In this document: in pieces, positions 19,711 through 28,693 of the stretch
Layout of the letters: every line of letters begins with the position of its first letter
Position numbering within the stretch: the stretch's first letter is position 1
Assembly (NCBI GenBank): GCA_050313895.1
Contig: JBNPMI010000003.1
From: JALFST01 sp022779285
Lineage (GTDB): Bacteria > Bacillota > Clostridia > Tissierellales > Peptoniphilaceae
Strand: one strand, 5' to 3'
DNA: 64,000 nt
Notes under the pieces: generated by a model
What the model saw: the letters and a program-made list of their open reading frames with translations, nothing else
What the model was told of the DNA's origin: nothing
Databases searched by the model: none
Position numbers and translations under genes: made by a program

Positions 19711-20124
19711 ATGAAATTAACGACAAGAAGTCGGTACGGACTGCGGGCGATCGTTTATGTTGCTTCACAACCAAAGGATTCCATTGTATCCATAACGGAA
19801 ATTTCACAGGAACTGCTTTTGAGCGAATCCTATCTGGAGCAGCTGTTTCGATTGCTGCGTAAGGACGGCTTTCTCAAGAGTATACGAGGTGTCAACGGCG
19901 GCTATGTTCTGGCCAAGCCGGCGGATCAAATCAGCGTTTTGGAGCTGCTGAATACTCTGGAGGGCGATTTCTGGTTAGCCGATTGTGTCGTAGCGGGGGA
20001 TTGCCCGGGAGGCAGAACCAATTGCGCTACGCGGTATATCATGTCCAAAATCAACGAGGCGATTTATTCCTCTGTCAAGGATATCTATTTGTCAGATCTT
20101 GTAGAAAGAGAAAGTTCTATTTAG
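19711..20124 (+). CDS. Rrf2 family regulator, IscR-like
   Basis: A 137-residue winged-helix regulator opening MKLTTRSRYGLRAIVYVA, with a recognition helix in LSESYLEQLFRLLRKDG. Three cysteines, Cys92, Cys98 and Cys105, match the spacing of the [2Fe-2S] ligands of IscR (92, 98, 104 in E. coli, from memory), so it probably senses iron-sulfur status. No isc or suf genes are in the window. It sits between leuS and alaS, and whether it regulates either is unknown. Confidence 0.88.
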   Translation: MKLTTRSRYGLRAIVYVASQPKDSIVSITEISQELLLSESYLEQLFRLLRKDGFLKSIRGVNGGYVLAKPADQISVLELLNTLEGDFWLADCVVAGDCPGGRTNCATRYIMSKINEAIYSSVKDIYLSDLVERESSI

Positions 20125-20157
20125 AACGCATAGAACGAATGTAATGAAGGAGAGCAT

Positions 20158-22782
20158 ATGAAGCATCTGGGTTTGAATGAGGCTCGAAAAGAATTTCTCG
20201 ATTTTTTTGAGTCGAAGGGGCATATTCGTCTGAAAAGCTATTCTCTTGTTCCGAAGGGTGATAAGAGTTTATTGCTCATCAACGCCGGTATGGCACCTTT
20301 GAAGGCATACTTTTTAGGGGAAAAGAAGATGGCGAAAAATCGCGCCACGAGCTCACAGCGATGCCTGCGTACCGCGGACATCGACAATGTGGGCAAGACA
20401 GACCGCCATGCCACATATTTTGAGATGCTCGGGAACTTTTCCTTCGGTGATTATTTTAAGAAAGAAGCGATTCATTGGGCATATGAGTTTCTGACGGAAA
20501 AGATCGGCCTTGAGAAGGATAAGCTCTGGATCACCGTCTATCAGGATGACGATACGGCATATGATATTTGGACGCAAGAGGTGGGCATTGCAGAGGATCA
20601 TATGATGCGTCTCGGAAAAGAAGATAATTTTTGGGAACTGGAACAGGGGCCTTGCGGACCTTGCTCGGAAATTCATTATGATCGAGGTCCGGAATTCGGC
20701 GAGGGCTCTTGCCCGACCGATAATTCGGATCGTTTTATGGAAATCTGGAATCTCGTATTTACGCAATTCAATCGTCAGGCGGACGGCTCTTATCTCCCTA
20801 TTGATCATCCGAATATCGATACGGGCATGGGTTTGGAAAGATTGGCGCTCGTCTGCGAAAACAAGAGAAATATTTTTGAGCTGGAAGAGTTTTTGCCGCT
20901 TCGGAATCGCATTGGTGAGCTGAGCGGCAAGACATATGGGCAGAGTGAAAAAACGGACGAATCCTTCCGTGTCATCATCGATCATACGAAGGCAATGACG
21001 TTTCTGGCACTGGACGGCGTTGTTCCTTCCAACGAGGGGCGCGGTTACATTTTGCGCAGGCTCATTCGACGTGCCTACCGCCATGGAAAATTACTGGGGA
21101 TCGAGGGCGAATTTTTAACAAAAACCATCCGAGAGGTCATTCCGGTCTACCTTGGAGAATATCCGGAATTGGAATCTTCCTTAGAACGCATCTTCAAGGT
21201 TGTCGTGCGTGAGGAAGAAAGCTTTCAGCAAACGATCGATCAGGGTCTGCTCATGCTCAAAGAGCTGCTTGATCAGACGGTTTCGGAAAAGCAAAGCACG
21301 CTTTCCGGATCGGATGTTTTCCGCCTTTATGATACCTATGGATTTCCCTTGGACTTAACGAAGGAGATTGCATCGGAAAGAAATATTCAAGTGGATGAAG
21401 CGGCTTTTCGTGAAAAAATGGAGCAGCAACGCATTCAGTCTCGTGAGCGCAGAGCCGGCGGAGCAGCATGGGATGACGCTGTAAAGCTGGATCTTTCCGG
21501 AGTCGCTGCAACAGATTTTCGGGGCTATGAGGTATTGCAATGCCGAGGAAAGATCGTTGCGATTTTCCACGGGAAAAATCGCGTGGAGGAGATTGCCGCA
21601 GGAGAAGAGGGCATTGCCGTTCTGGATCAAACGCCTTTTTATGCAGAAAGCGGCGGACAGATTTCCGATTTTGGAATCATGCATTCTGACGGATGCGACG
21701 CTTCCGTACAATATGTTTCAAAGGATAAAGATGGGATCTTCTTTCATCATGTATCTGTTGAGGACGGATCGTTGCACGTGGGGGATTGTGTCGAATTGAC
21801 CGTGGATGCGGATCACCGCAATGATGTGCGCCGCAACCACTCTGCAACACATCTGTTAAATCGTGCTTTGCGCGAGGTGCTCGGAGAGCATGTCCATCAG
21901 GCGGGTTCCTATGTGGGCCCGGATCGCCTGCGTTTTGATTTTACGCATTATGAGGCGATGACTCAAGAACAGGTGAAGGCTGTCGAAGAGATCGTCAATC
22001 GTGCGATTTTTGACTCCTACCCTGTCACAACAGAGGTTTTGCCTCTTCAGGAAGCGATGGCGCAGGGCGCGGTCGGTCTGTTTGAGGATAAATATCGGGA
22101 TGTGGTACGTGTTGTTTCCATGGGGGATTTCTCAAAGGAGCTCTGTGGAGGCACGCACGTGGAGAACACCTCACAGATACAGATGCTTCGTATTCTTTCG
22201 GAGCAGGGCGTATCCTCCGGTGTCAGACGTATGGAAGCCATTACGGGACGTGCCTGCTACCGATTGGATCTGGCATATGAACATCAGCTGAATGAGGAGG
22301 CCGAGCTTCTCAAAGCCGCAAATGATCAGATTCTTTCTCGTACGGAGCAGCTGATTGAGGAAAACCGCACTCTAAAAAAGGAGATAGAATCCTTTCAGAC
22401 AAAGATGGCACATGAGCTTTCTCAGAAGCTGGAGCAGGAGGTGACGGAGATTGCCGGAATTCCGGTTTTGAAGCAAAATCTTCCGGGAAAGAGCATGGAA
22501 GAACTCAAAGAAATCTCGGATGCCTTGAAAGATGGCAAAAACCGTTATATCATCGTCTTAAGCTCAGCTGTTGAAGGAAAAGTGTTTTGGGTGGTTGCCA
22601 TGGATGCGCAGTCCAACGCGGAAGGCCTGAAAGCGGGAGATTTGGTTCGAAGCCTGGCACAGATTACAGGGGGAAACGGAGGCGGAAGACCGAATTTTGC
22701 AACGGCAGGCGGAAAAAATCCCTCAAAAATTGAAGAAGCGTTAGCAACGGTAGAGGAATGGGTAACAATACATGCAAGGTAA
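20158..22782 (+). CDS. alaS: Alanine--tRNA ligase
   Basis: An 874-residue class II synthetase. It has an aminoacylation domain (EARKEFLDFFESKGH onward, with FEMLGNFSFGDYFK), a tRNA-recognition domain, an editing domain with the zinc site HSATHLLNRALRE and CGGTHVENT, and a C-terminal DHHA1 domain ending in GGRPNFATAGGKNP. AAGGAG-type RBS elements flank both its start and its end, the latter serving ireB. Confidence 0.98.
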   Translation: MKHLGLNEARKEFLDFFESKGHIRLKSYSLVPKGDKSLLLINAGMAPLKAYFLGEKKMAKNRATSSQRCLRTADIDNVGKTDRHATYFEMLGNFSFGDYFKKEAIHWAYEFLTEKIGLEKDKLWITVYQDDDTAYDIWTQEVGIAEDHMMRLGKEDNFWELEQGPCGPCSEIHYDRGPEFGEGSCPTDNSDRFMEIWNLVFTQFNRQADGSYLPIDHPNIDTGMGLERLALVCENKRNIFELEEFLPLRNRIGELSGKTYGQSEKTDESFRVIIDHTKAMTFLALDGVVPSNEGRGYILRRLIRRAYRHGKLLGIEGEFLTKTIREVIPVYLGEYPELESSLERIFKVVVREEESFQQTIDQGLLMLKELLDQTVSEKQSTLSGSDVFRLYDTYGFPLDLTKEIASERNIQVDEAAFREKMEQQRIQSRERRAGGAAWDDAVKLDLSGVAATDFRGYEVLQCRGKIVAIFHGKNRVEEIAAGEEGIAVLDQTPFYAESGGQISDFGIMHSDGCDASVQYVSKDKDGIFFHHVSVEDGSLHVGDCVELTVDADHRNDVRRNHSATHLLNRALREVLGEHVHQAGSYVGPDRLRFDFTHYEAMTQEQVKAVEEIVNRAIFDSYPVTTEVLPLQEAMAQGAVGLFEDKYRDVVRVVSMGDFSKELCGGTHVENTSQIQMLRILSEQGVSSGVRRMEAITGRACYRLDLAYEHQLNEEAELLKAANDQILSRTEQLIEENRTLKKEIESFQTKMAHELSQKLEQEVTEIAGIPVLKQNLPGKSMEELKEISDALKDGKNRYIIVLSSAVEGKVFWVVAMDAQSNAEGLKAGDLVRSLAQITGGNGGGRPNFATAGGKNPSKIEEALATVEEWVTIHAR

Positions 22783-22792
22783 GGAGGCTCTC

Positions 22793-23068
22793 ATGTCAAA
22801 GGATTTTAACGAGACAATGCTTTTTACACCGATCGATGATGAAAACCGGGAGATGATTGATATTCTCACAAGTGTATACGAATCATTGAAGGCAAAGGGA
22901 TATTCTCCGGAAAATCAGATCATCGGATATATTTTATCCGGAGATCCGACGTATATTACAAGCTATAACGGCGCACGTAAGCTGATACGTCAGATTGAAA
23001 GAGATGATCTGTTGGAAGAGCTGCTGACCTACTATCTGGAGGGCAACGGCATCGGAAAAGATAAGTAA
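22793..23068 (+). CDS. ireB: IreB family regulatory protein (UPF0297)
   Basis: A 91-residue UPF0297 protein (YrzL/IreB). In Enterococcus, IreB is a small dimeric protein phosphorylated near its N-terminus by the PASTA kinase IreK, and it lowers cephalosporin resistance. The conserved parts are NETMLFTP, VYESLKAKGYSP, NQIIGYILSGDPTYI and YYLEGNGIGK. The Thr of NETMLF corresponds to a reported phosphosite region (from memory). ATG 22793 follows AAGGAGG; the reading from 22772 overlaps alaS. A PASTA kinase and its phosphatase are encoded at 37602-40267. Confidence 0.93.
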   Translation: MSKDFNETMLFTPIDDENREMIDILTSVYESLKAKGYSPENQIIGYILSGDPTYITSYNGARKLIRQIERDDLLEELLTYYLEGNGIGKDK

Positions 23069-23079
23069 AGAAGGAAATC

Positions 23080-23496
23080 ATGGCGAGAACGATGGGACTG
23101 GATTTAGGCACGCGTACTATCGGCGTTGCCGTCAGCGATCCTACGCAGCAAATTGCACAAGCGGTTACAACAATCCGGCGCTCATCGTTTCGCGATGATT
23201 TAGCAAAGCTCAAGGCTATTATTGAAGAGTATGACGTAAATATTGTTGTGATTGGTCTTCCTAAGCACATGAACAATGATGAGGGCGCCTCAGCACAGAG
23301 GGCGCACAGCTTTGGCGTTGAATTGCGCAAAGCAACCGGACTCGAGATAGATTATCAGGATGAGAGACTGTCCACCGTGACCGCAGAGCAGGTTTTGCAG
23401 CAGAGCGGCGTACGCCGGGAAAACCGAAAAAAATACATTGATCGAATTGCGGCAACAGTAATTTTACAAACATGGCTGGATAGGAGAATTTTGTGA
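23080..23496 (+). CDS. ruvX: Holliday junction resolvase-like RuvX (YqgF)
   Basis: A 138-residue RNase H-fold nuclease. It opens MGLDLGTRTIGVAVSDP with the catalytic Asp, and has VVIGLPKHMNND and DERLSTVTAEQVL. The C-terminal IDRIAATVILQTWLD carries the last acidic residue. YqgF proteins process 16S rRNA 5' ends or resolve branched DNA. The order alaS-ireB-ruvX-DUF1292 is standard in Firmicutes. The stop overlaps the GTG start of the next gene. Confidence 0.96.
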   Translation: MARTMGLDLGTRTIGVAVSDPTQQIAQAVTTIRRSSFRDDLAKLKAIIEEYDVNIVVIGLPKHMNNDEGASAQRAHSFGVELRKATGLEIDYQDERLSTVTAEQVLQQSGVRRENRKKYIDRIAATVILQTWLDRRIL

Positions 23497-23759
23497 ACGA
23501 CCACATTTTTTTGTTTGATGGGGAAAATGAAATAGAATATGAGCTGATCGCCTCTTTTGGCGTCGGAGAAAAAGAATATTGTTTTTTGGCAAAGCCTGAC
23601 GATGATGAGGGCTATTTTTTTCGTTATCGGACGATCGATGATGATGTGGAATTTGAAGCGGTCACCGATGAGGATGAGCTCGCTGAGGTGGCTGGCATCT
23701 ATGATGAGCTTGTAGATGAGTATGAAAAAGAGCATAACACCGCAAATGGTGAAAAATAA
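23493..23759 (+). CDS. DUF1292 domain protein (YrzB-like)
   Basis: An 88-residue acidic protein starting at GTG 23493, which overlaps the ruvX stop and has AGGAG upstream. It contains the DUF1292 pattern of a central EYELIASFGVGEKEYCFLAK, followed by FFRYRTIDDDVEFEAVTDEDELAEVA. The function of the family is unknown; it is nearly always next to ruvX. Confidence 0.88.
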   Translation: MNDHIFLFDGENEIEYELIASFGVGEKEYCFLAKPDDDEGYFFRYRTIDDDVEFEAVTDEDELAEVAGIYDELVDEYEKEHNTANGEK

Positions 23760-23783
23760 ACTAAAATAAGAGAGGAAACTATT

Positions 23784-25484
23784 TTGAGAAAAAAAGCGGA
23801 ACCGAAGAAGTTGAGGGTGATCCCGCTGGGTGGAGTCGGTGAAATCGGTAAAAACATGGCTGTTGTCGAATACGGCGATGACATGATCATGATTGATTGC
23901 GGATTGACATTTCCTGACGAAACTATGCCCGGTGTGGATACGGTAATCCCTGATGTAACCTATATTGAAAAAAATAAGCATAAGCTGCGCGGAATCCTCA
24001 TCACGCACGGGCATGAGGATCACTATGGCGCAGTACCCTATATTTTAAAAAAATTACCTGTCAATGTGTATTGCACACGCCTGACAGCAGGCATGTTGCA
24101 AAATAAATTTAAGGAGCATGGGCTTTCTCCAAAATTTATTAAAACCGTAAAGGTGGGAGATCACCTGAAGCTGGGAGCATTTGAATGTGAGTATATTCGA
24201 GTTGCTCACAGCATTCCCGATGCTTGCGCGATTGCTGTTCATAACCCGGTAGGAACCGTGCTCTTCACGGGCGATTTCAAATTCGACTTCACGCCAATCG
24301 ATCATGAGCCTACGGATTTACAACGCCTTGCACAGCTCGGTGAGGAGGGCGTTTTGGCTCTCTATTCAGATTCCACCAACGTCGAACACAGCGGTTATAC
24401 GATGAGCGAACGCACTGTGGGCGATACTTTTCGTGAAATTTTCTCGGAGACCAAGGATCGTATTATCGTAGCAACTTTTGCTTCGAATTTGCATCGAGTA
24501 CAGCAGATCATATGGGCGGCAGAAGCAAACGGACGGAAAATCTGTCTATCGGGCAGATCGATGGTCAATAATGTCCAAGTAGCGCAGGAGCTCGGATATT
24601 TGCGTGTCAAAGCAAAAACTCTGATCGATATCAATGAAGTGAAAAATTTCAAGCCGAGCCAGATTTGTCTTTTGATCACGGGATCCCAGGGAGAGCCCTT
24701 GAGCGCCCTCTCGCGCATGGCCAACAATGAGCACCGGCAAATCGATATTCAGCCCTCCGATACGGTGATCCTGTCCGCATCGATGATTCCCGGAAATGAG
24801 AAGAGCATCGGCGCCATGATTAACAAACTCATGCAAAAAGGATGTCGCCTCATATATTCTTCGATTGCGGAGGTGCACGTCTCAGGTCACGCATGTCAGG
24901 AGGAGCTCAAGCTCATGCATTCTCTGGTGAAGGAACGTTACTTTATTCCGGCACATGGAGAACCGCGGATGCTGATCACACATAAGCGTTTAGCGGAGTC
25001 CCTGGGCATTCCCTCGGATCATATTTTTCTGGGTGAAAACGGAACTGTATTCGAATTTGAACGCCGCGGTAAGCGTATTCAAGCCAATATGGACAACAAG
25101 GTGCAGGCCGGGCAGGTGCTGATTGACGGTCTTGGAGTCGGCGATGTCGGAAGCGTTGTTCTCAACGACCGCAAGCGCCTTGCGGATGACGGCATGATCG
25201 CTGTAGTGGTTACCATTGATAAGCGATCCAAGGCAGTTGTTGCCGGTCCGGAAATTCTTTCGCGGGGATTTATCTATATGAAGGACAATGTGGATCTGAT
25301 TGAAGAAATGAAGAAGAAGGTGCTTACCGTTTTTGATGAAGCGAAAAAGCGCCGTATTGGAGATTGGAATTATCTGAAATCACAGATTCGTGAAGAGATT
25401 AAGGGATATGTCTTTACGGAAATTCAGAGAAATCCGATGATTCTCACCATTATTATGGAGACTGATGGGCAGTATGCAAAATAG
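23784..25484 (+). CDS. rnj: Ribonuclease J
   Basis: A metallo-beta-lactamase/beta-CASP nuclease with 5'-3' exo- and endonuclease activity in mRNA decay. The 566-residue protein has VIPLGGVGEIGKNM at the N-terminus, the zinc-binding HGHEDH (about 74-79), a second site around LFTGDFKFD, beta-CASP residues in ITGSQGEP and SSIAEVHVSGHA, and the C-terminal domain. It starts at TTG 23784 with AGAGGAAAC upstream; no ATG gives a family-like N-terminus. The 3' end overlaps the next gene by 20 bases. Only one RNase J gene is seen here. Confidence 0.95.
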   Translation: MRKKAEPKKLRVIPLGGVGEIGKNMAVVEYGDDMIMIDCGLTFPDETMPGVDTVIPDVTYIEKNKHKLRGILITHGHEDHYGAVPYILKKLPVNVYCTRLTAGMLQNKFKEHGLSPKFIKTVKVGDHLKLGAFECEYIRVAHSIPDACAIAVHNPVGTVLFTGDFKFDFTPIDHEPTDLQRLAQLGEEGVLALYSDSTNVEHSGYTMSERTVGDTFREIFSETKDRIIVATFASNLHRVQQIIWAAEANGRKICLSGRSMVNNVQVAQELGYLRVKAKTLIDINEVKNFKPSQICLLITGSQGEPLSALSRMANNEHRQIDIQPSDTVILSASMIPGNEKSIGAMINKLMQKGCRLIYSSIAEVHVSGHACQEELKLMHSLVKERYFIPAHGEPRMLITHKRLAESLGIPSDHIFLGENGTVFEFERRGKRIQANMDNKVQAGQVLIDGLGVGDVGSVVLNDRKRLADDGMIAVVVTIDKRSKAVVAGPEILSRGFIYMKDNVDLIEEMKKKVLTVFDEAKKRRIGDWNYLKSQIREEIKGYVFTEIQRNPMILTIIMETDGQYAK

Positions 25485-26706
25485 AAGCAAACCTGAGTTG
25501 CTGGCGCCTGCCGGTGATTTTGAAAAATTGGAGTCCGCCCTGCATTTCGGAGCGGATGCTGTTTATATCGGCGGAGAACGCTTCGGCCTTCGCAAAGCGT
25601 CCGGAAATTTTGATGCGGAAGCCATGAAAAAAGCGGTGGAGCTGACCCATCGTCAGGGAGCGAGACTTCATGTAACCTTGAATATCATTCCACACAATGA
25701 GGACCTGATCGGCCTTGACGATTATATCCGTTTTTTGGATGCGATCGGAGTGGATGCGGTGATTGTAGCGGACCCGGGAATCTTTATGGCTGTGAAACGG
25801 AATTCCGATTTGGAGCTTCATATTTCCACTCAGGCCAGCGTGACGAATGCAGAGACTGTTAAGTTTTGGCACGAAATGGGAGCAAAAAGGGTCGTGCTGG
25901 CTCGTGAGCTTTCATTGGAGGAAATCCGAAGTATTCGTAAAAAAACGGATCCGGATTTGGAGCTGGAGGTTTTTGCTCACGGAGCGATGTGCATTTCATA
26001 TTCGGGACGCTGTCTTTTATCCAATTACATGACCGGACGTGATGCCAATCAAGGGGACTGCGCGCAGGCATGCCGATGGAAGTACCGCCTTGTAGAGGAG
26101 ACACGGCCGGGAGAGTATTTTCCGATCGACGAGGATGAACATGGTACTTTTCTCATGAATTCCAAGGATCTGTGTCTCTTGCCGCATCTGGAAAAGCTGG
26201 TCGACGCCGGAGTGAGCAGCCTGAAAATTGAAGGCAGAGTCAAGACGCAATATTATGTTTCCACCGTGATTCATGCGTATCGAGAAGCGATTGATGCCAT
26301 GATGGAGGGGAGACTGACACCGGAAAAAAGTGAAGAACTGATTCGGGAATTAGAAAAAACGAGTCACCGCGCTTTTACGACGGGCTTTCTATTTGGAAAT
26401 CCGGGAGCGGAGGGACAAAATTATGAAAGCACCTCGTATATTCAGAATTATAATTTTTTGGGTATCGTAAAGGAATATGATGCCGTACACGGACTCGCCG
26501 TGATTGAGGAGCGAAATCGCTTTGCGGTGGGCGATGTGATCGAAATTTTACAGAATCGGCCGGGATATCTCGAATTTTCCGTGAATGCCATTTATGATGA
26601 AATGGGAAATCCCTGTTCCGAGGCTAATGTTCCGAGAAAAATATTCCGGATCCCTGTGCCGTCTCCGGTGGAGCCCGGTGATTTGCTCAGAAAAATCAAA
26701 GTGTAA
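25465..26706 (+). CDS. U32 family peptidase-like protein (TrhP/YrrO type)
   Basis: A 413-residue U32 family member. Its N-terminal TIM-barrel part opens PELLAPAGDFEKLESALHFGADAVYIGG, and it has the U32 signature ELEVFAHGAMCISYSGRCLLS (about 171-191) with cysteines that continue into GDCAQACRWKY. These Cys are typical of the Fe-S-containing tRNA U34 hydroxylases (TrhP). The peptidase name is historical. I kept ATG 25465, which has GGAG upstream; ATG 25474 is an alternative. It overlaps the end of rnj. Confidence 0.9.
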   Translation: MGSMQNRSKPELLAPAGDFEKLESALHFGADAVYIGGERFGLRKASGNFDAEAMKKAVELTHRQGARLHVTLNIIPHNEDLIGLDDYIRFLDAIGVDAVIVADPGIFMAVKRNSDLELHISTQASVTNAETVKFWHEMGAKRVVLARELSLEEIRSIRKKTDPDLELEVFAHGAMCISYSGRCLLSNYMTGRDANQGDCAQACRWKYRLVEETRPGEYFPIDEDEHGTFLMNSKDLCLLPHLEKLVDAGVSSLKIEGRVKTQYYVSTVIHAYREAIDAMMEGRLTPEKSEELIRELEKTSHRAFTTGFLFGNPGAEGQNYESTSYIQNYNFLGIVKEYDAVHGLAVIEERNRFAVGDVIEILQNRPGYLEFSVNAIYDEMGNPCSEANVPRKIFRIPVPSPVEPGDLLRKIKV

Positions 26707-26733
26707 TCTGTCGATCTGCCGAGTCTTATGAGA

Positions 26734-26774
26734 AAGGTGCCGGATCGCTGCTGGAAGCAGCAATCCGGCACCTT
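26734..26774. terminator. Hairpin between convergent genes
   Basis: AAGGTGCCGGAT (26734-26745) pairs with ATCCGGCACCTT (26763-26774), and an inner GCTGCT/AGCAGC extends the stem. It lies between the ends of the U32 gene (plus) and rqcH (minus). Neither side has a good T-run, so it may act as a weak bidirectional terminator or simply protect the 3' ends. Confidence 0.6.
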
Positions 26775-26778
26775 CCCG

Positions 26779-28536
26779 TCATTGCAATTTCTTTTCTGAC
26801 AAAGCCGGCGATGCATTGGTGTTTACAGTGATTGTGTGAAAATCATTGTAGTAGACCATACCCGGCTTTGCGCCCTTTGCCTTATATACATTTTTCTTTT
26901 TTGTATAATCCACATCAACATAGGCTTCTTCACGTTGAGAGGAATGCGTTGCCGCTAACCAGGCGGCAGCCTCGATGTCTTCTGCAGAGGGTTGCTTTCC
27001 TTCCGTTCGCAGAATCACATGGGAACCGGGGATCCCTTTGGAATGGAAGAAATAATCCTCTTTATTCGCAACCTTCAGAGTCAAGTGATCATTTTGAAAA
27101 TTATTTTTCCCGACTAATATCGTAAATCCTCCTGTTGTCACATAGCGAGAGGGCTCGGAGGCTGTCGGCCGTTTTTTCCCGGATGAGGTGCGCATGTTTT
27201 TTTTTTGAAGGATTCCCTCTTTTTCCATTTCCCGGCGTAATGCATCAAGATCCTCAATGGAGTCGGCCTGTGAGAGCATAGCTGCAATTTGATGCAGATA
27301 TGCGATCTCCTCCGTCAATTCCGGAAGAGATCTTGATAAGAGCGCATGAGCTGTCTTGAGCTTGGAATATTGGTGATATTTCGCTTCGATATTTTTCCAT
27401 GGTGTTTTTCGCGGATCGAGAGAAATGATTCTTGGAGTGTTTTCATGGAAAAAATCATCAACGGTAATGCTTTGCGCACCCTTTTGGATTTCATGAACCT
27501 GTGAGGAAAGAAGATCGGCTTCCTCGCGAAGGCTTTCACGATCCAGGGTGGCCTCATAATCCTTCTCAAGCTGTATTTTTTTTCGCTCCTTCTTTTCGAT
27601 TACAGCGGTAACCTTATCGAAAAGACTTTTTCGCAAAACACCGATGCGATCGTCGCGACCGGCTTGCACGGTATAGGCGTCAATGAGAAAGCTGAGAGAG
27701 GGATCCTGCATTTGCGGCGTTCCCAGGTGATAAAGCGGAAGAGCATAGAATTCGCGTTTTGATTTTGTATAAAGGCACGGGATGTAGTGATTTTCACGAA
27801 TCTGAATCATTATGTCCTGTAGATTTTTATCCAGAAGGGCTTTTTCCTCCTCCGTTAAAAAACGAATATTTTTTTCGGGGTCTACCGACGAACGAAAACA
27901 GATCTCAGAGGAGATGGTGGGAGAAAAGCCGGTGATATTTTTATAGAAAATGGTCTGCACCTTCGGATTCGCATTTTCGGATATAAGTGCAATCAGATCC
28001 TGCAGATGTACATCCTGAGTTAAAATATCCTTCTTTTCCGAAGGAAAGCTTTTGTACCGGATGCCCGGATAAATCTGACGAACTCGGCTCATATCGTGAG
28101 AAACGCGCTGCGCCGCCTCAATCACTTTACCGTTTTCATCAGTGAGAATCAGATTTGAATATTTTCCCATGATCTCCAAATGAAGCATTTTCTCCACTTC
28201 ATCACCCAATTCATTGCGTGTTGAAAAGGTAAAATGTACGGTACGATCCAGCCCGTCCTGATGAATTTCCGAGAGGCGGCTTTGTCCCAAATGCTTGCGC
28301 AGGAGCATACAGAAGTTCGGAGGCGTTTCGGGATTTTGATATTTTTTTGTGCTGAGATGCATACGCGCGCCGGATGAATCCGCCGAAAGCAGAAGAAGCT
28401 GATTGCTTCCGTTTGCATAGAATTGCATTGTCAGCTGTTTTGCACTGATTTGATTGATTTTTTTTACATGACCGCCTAAAATTTTGTTTTGCAGCTCATA
28501 GACGATGGCTCGTGTGGTGATTCCGTCAAATGACAT
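26779..28536 (-). CDS. rqcH: Ribosome quality control protein RqcH (NFACT/FbpA family)
   Basis: The bacterial Rqc2 homologue. It binds stalled 50S-peptidyl-tRNA complexes and recruits alanine tRNA to add alanine tails to aborted chains. The 585-residue protein has the NFACT-N domain (MSFDGITTRAIVYEL, NPETPPNFCMLLRKHL), a coiled-coil middle and the NFACT-R domain near 460-560 with VGKNNFQNDHLT, DYFFHSKGIPGSHVILR and VDVDYTKKKNVYKAKGAKPG. Older annotations call it a fibronectin-binding protein. It is the only gene on this strand for more than 10 kb. Confidence 0.95.
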   Translation of the reverse strand: MSFDGITTRAIVYELQNKILGGHVKKINQISAKQLTMQFYANGSNQLLLLSADSSGARMHLSTKKYQNPETPPNFCMLLRKHLGQSRLSEIHQDGLDRTVHFTFSTRNELGDEVEKMLHLEIMGKYSNLILTDENGKVIEAAQRVSHDMSRVRQIYPGIRYKSFPSEKKDILTQDVHLQDLIALISENANPKVQTIFYKNITGFSPTISSEICFRSSVDPEKNIRFLTEEEKALLDKNLQDIMIQIRENHYIPCLYTKSKREFYALPLYHLGTPQMQDPSLSFLIDAYTVQAGRDDRIGVLRKSLFDKVTAVIEKKERKKIQLEKDYEATLDRESLREEADLLSSQVHEIQKGAQSITVDDFFHENTPRIISLDPRKTPWKNIEAKYHQYSKLKTAHALLSRSLPELTEEIAYLHQIAAMLSQADSIEDLDALRREMEKEGILQKKNMRTSSGKKRPTASEPSRYVTTGGFTILVGKNNFQNDHLTLKVANKEDYFFHSKGIPGSHVILRTEGKQPSAEDIEAAAWLAATHSSQREEAYVDVDYTKKKNVYKAKGAKPGMVYYNDFHTITVNTNASPALSEKKLQ

Positions 28537-28634
28537 GGAGCTTCCTTTCCTTCGTATCCGAAAATCGAAAGCGTATATTTCGTTAGATATTTCATTTTTG
28601 TAATATTCTCTCGATTTTTATTTTTCTATATTGT

Positions 28635-28662
28635 ATTATACCTTTAATTTCAATCTGTTGAA
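28635..28662 (-). promoter_or_regulatory. Candidate rqcH promoter
   Basis: On the minus strand TATAAT (28640-28635) is preceded by TTCAAC (28662-28657) at 16 bp. The -10 hexamer is perfect, the -35 weak. It lies about 100 bp upstream of rqcH. I see no equally good plus-strand promoter for yicC in this 157-bp gap. Confidence 0.5.
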
Positions 28663-28693
28663 CGTGCATCACATGTAACATAAAGGAGGGTTT

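Noticed and set aside
17223..20157. Possible T-box leaders for leuS, alaS or asnS
   Set aside because: The upstream gaps are only about 30 bases or overlap the preceding gene, too short for a T-box.
26734..26774. Long inverted repeat as a mobile element end
   Set aside because: It lies exactly between two convergent stops and has no partner repeat or duplicated target; a 3'-end hairpin is simpler.
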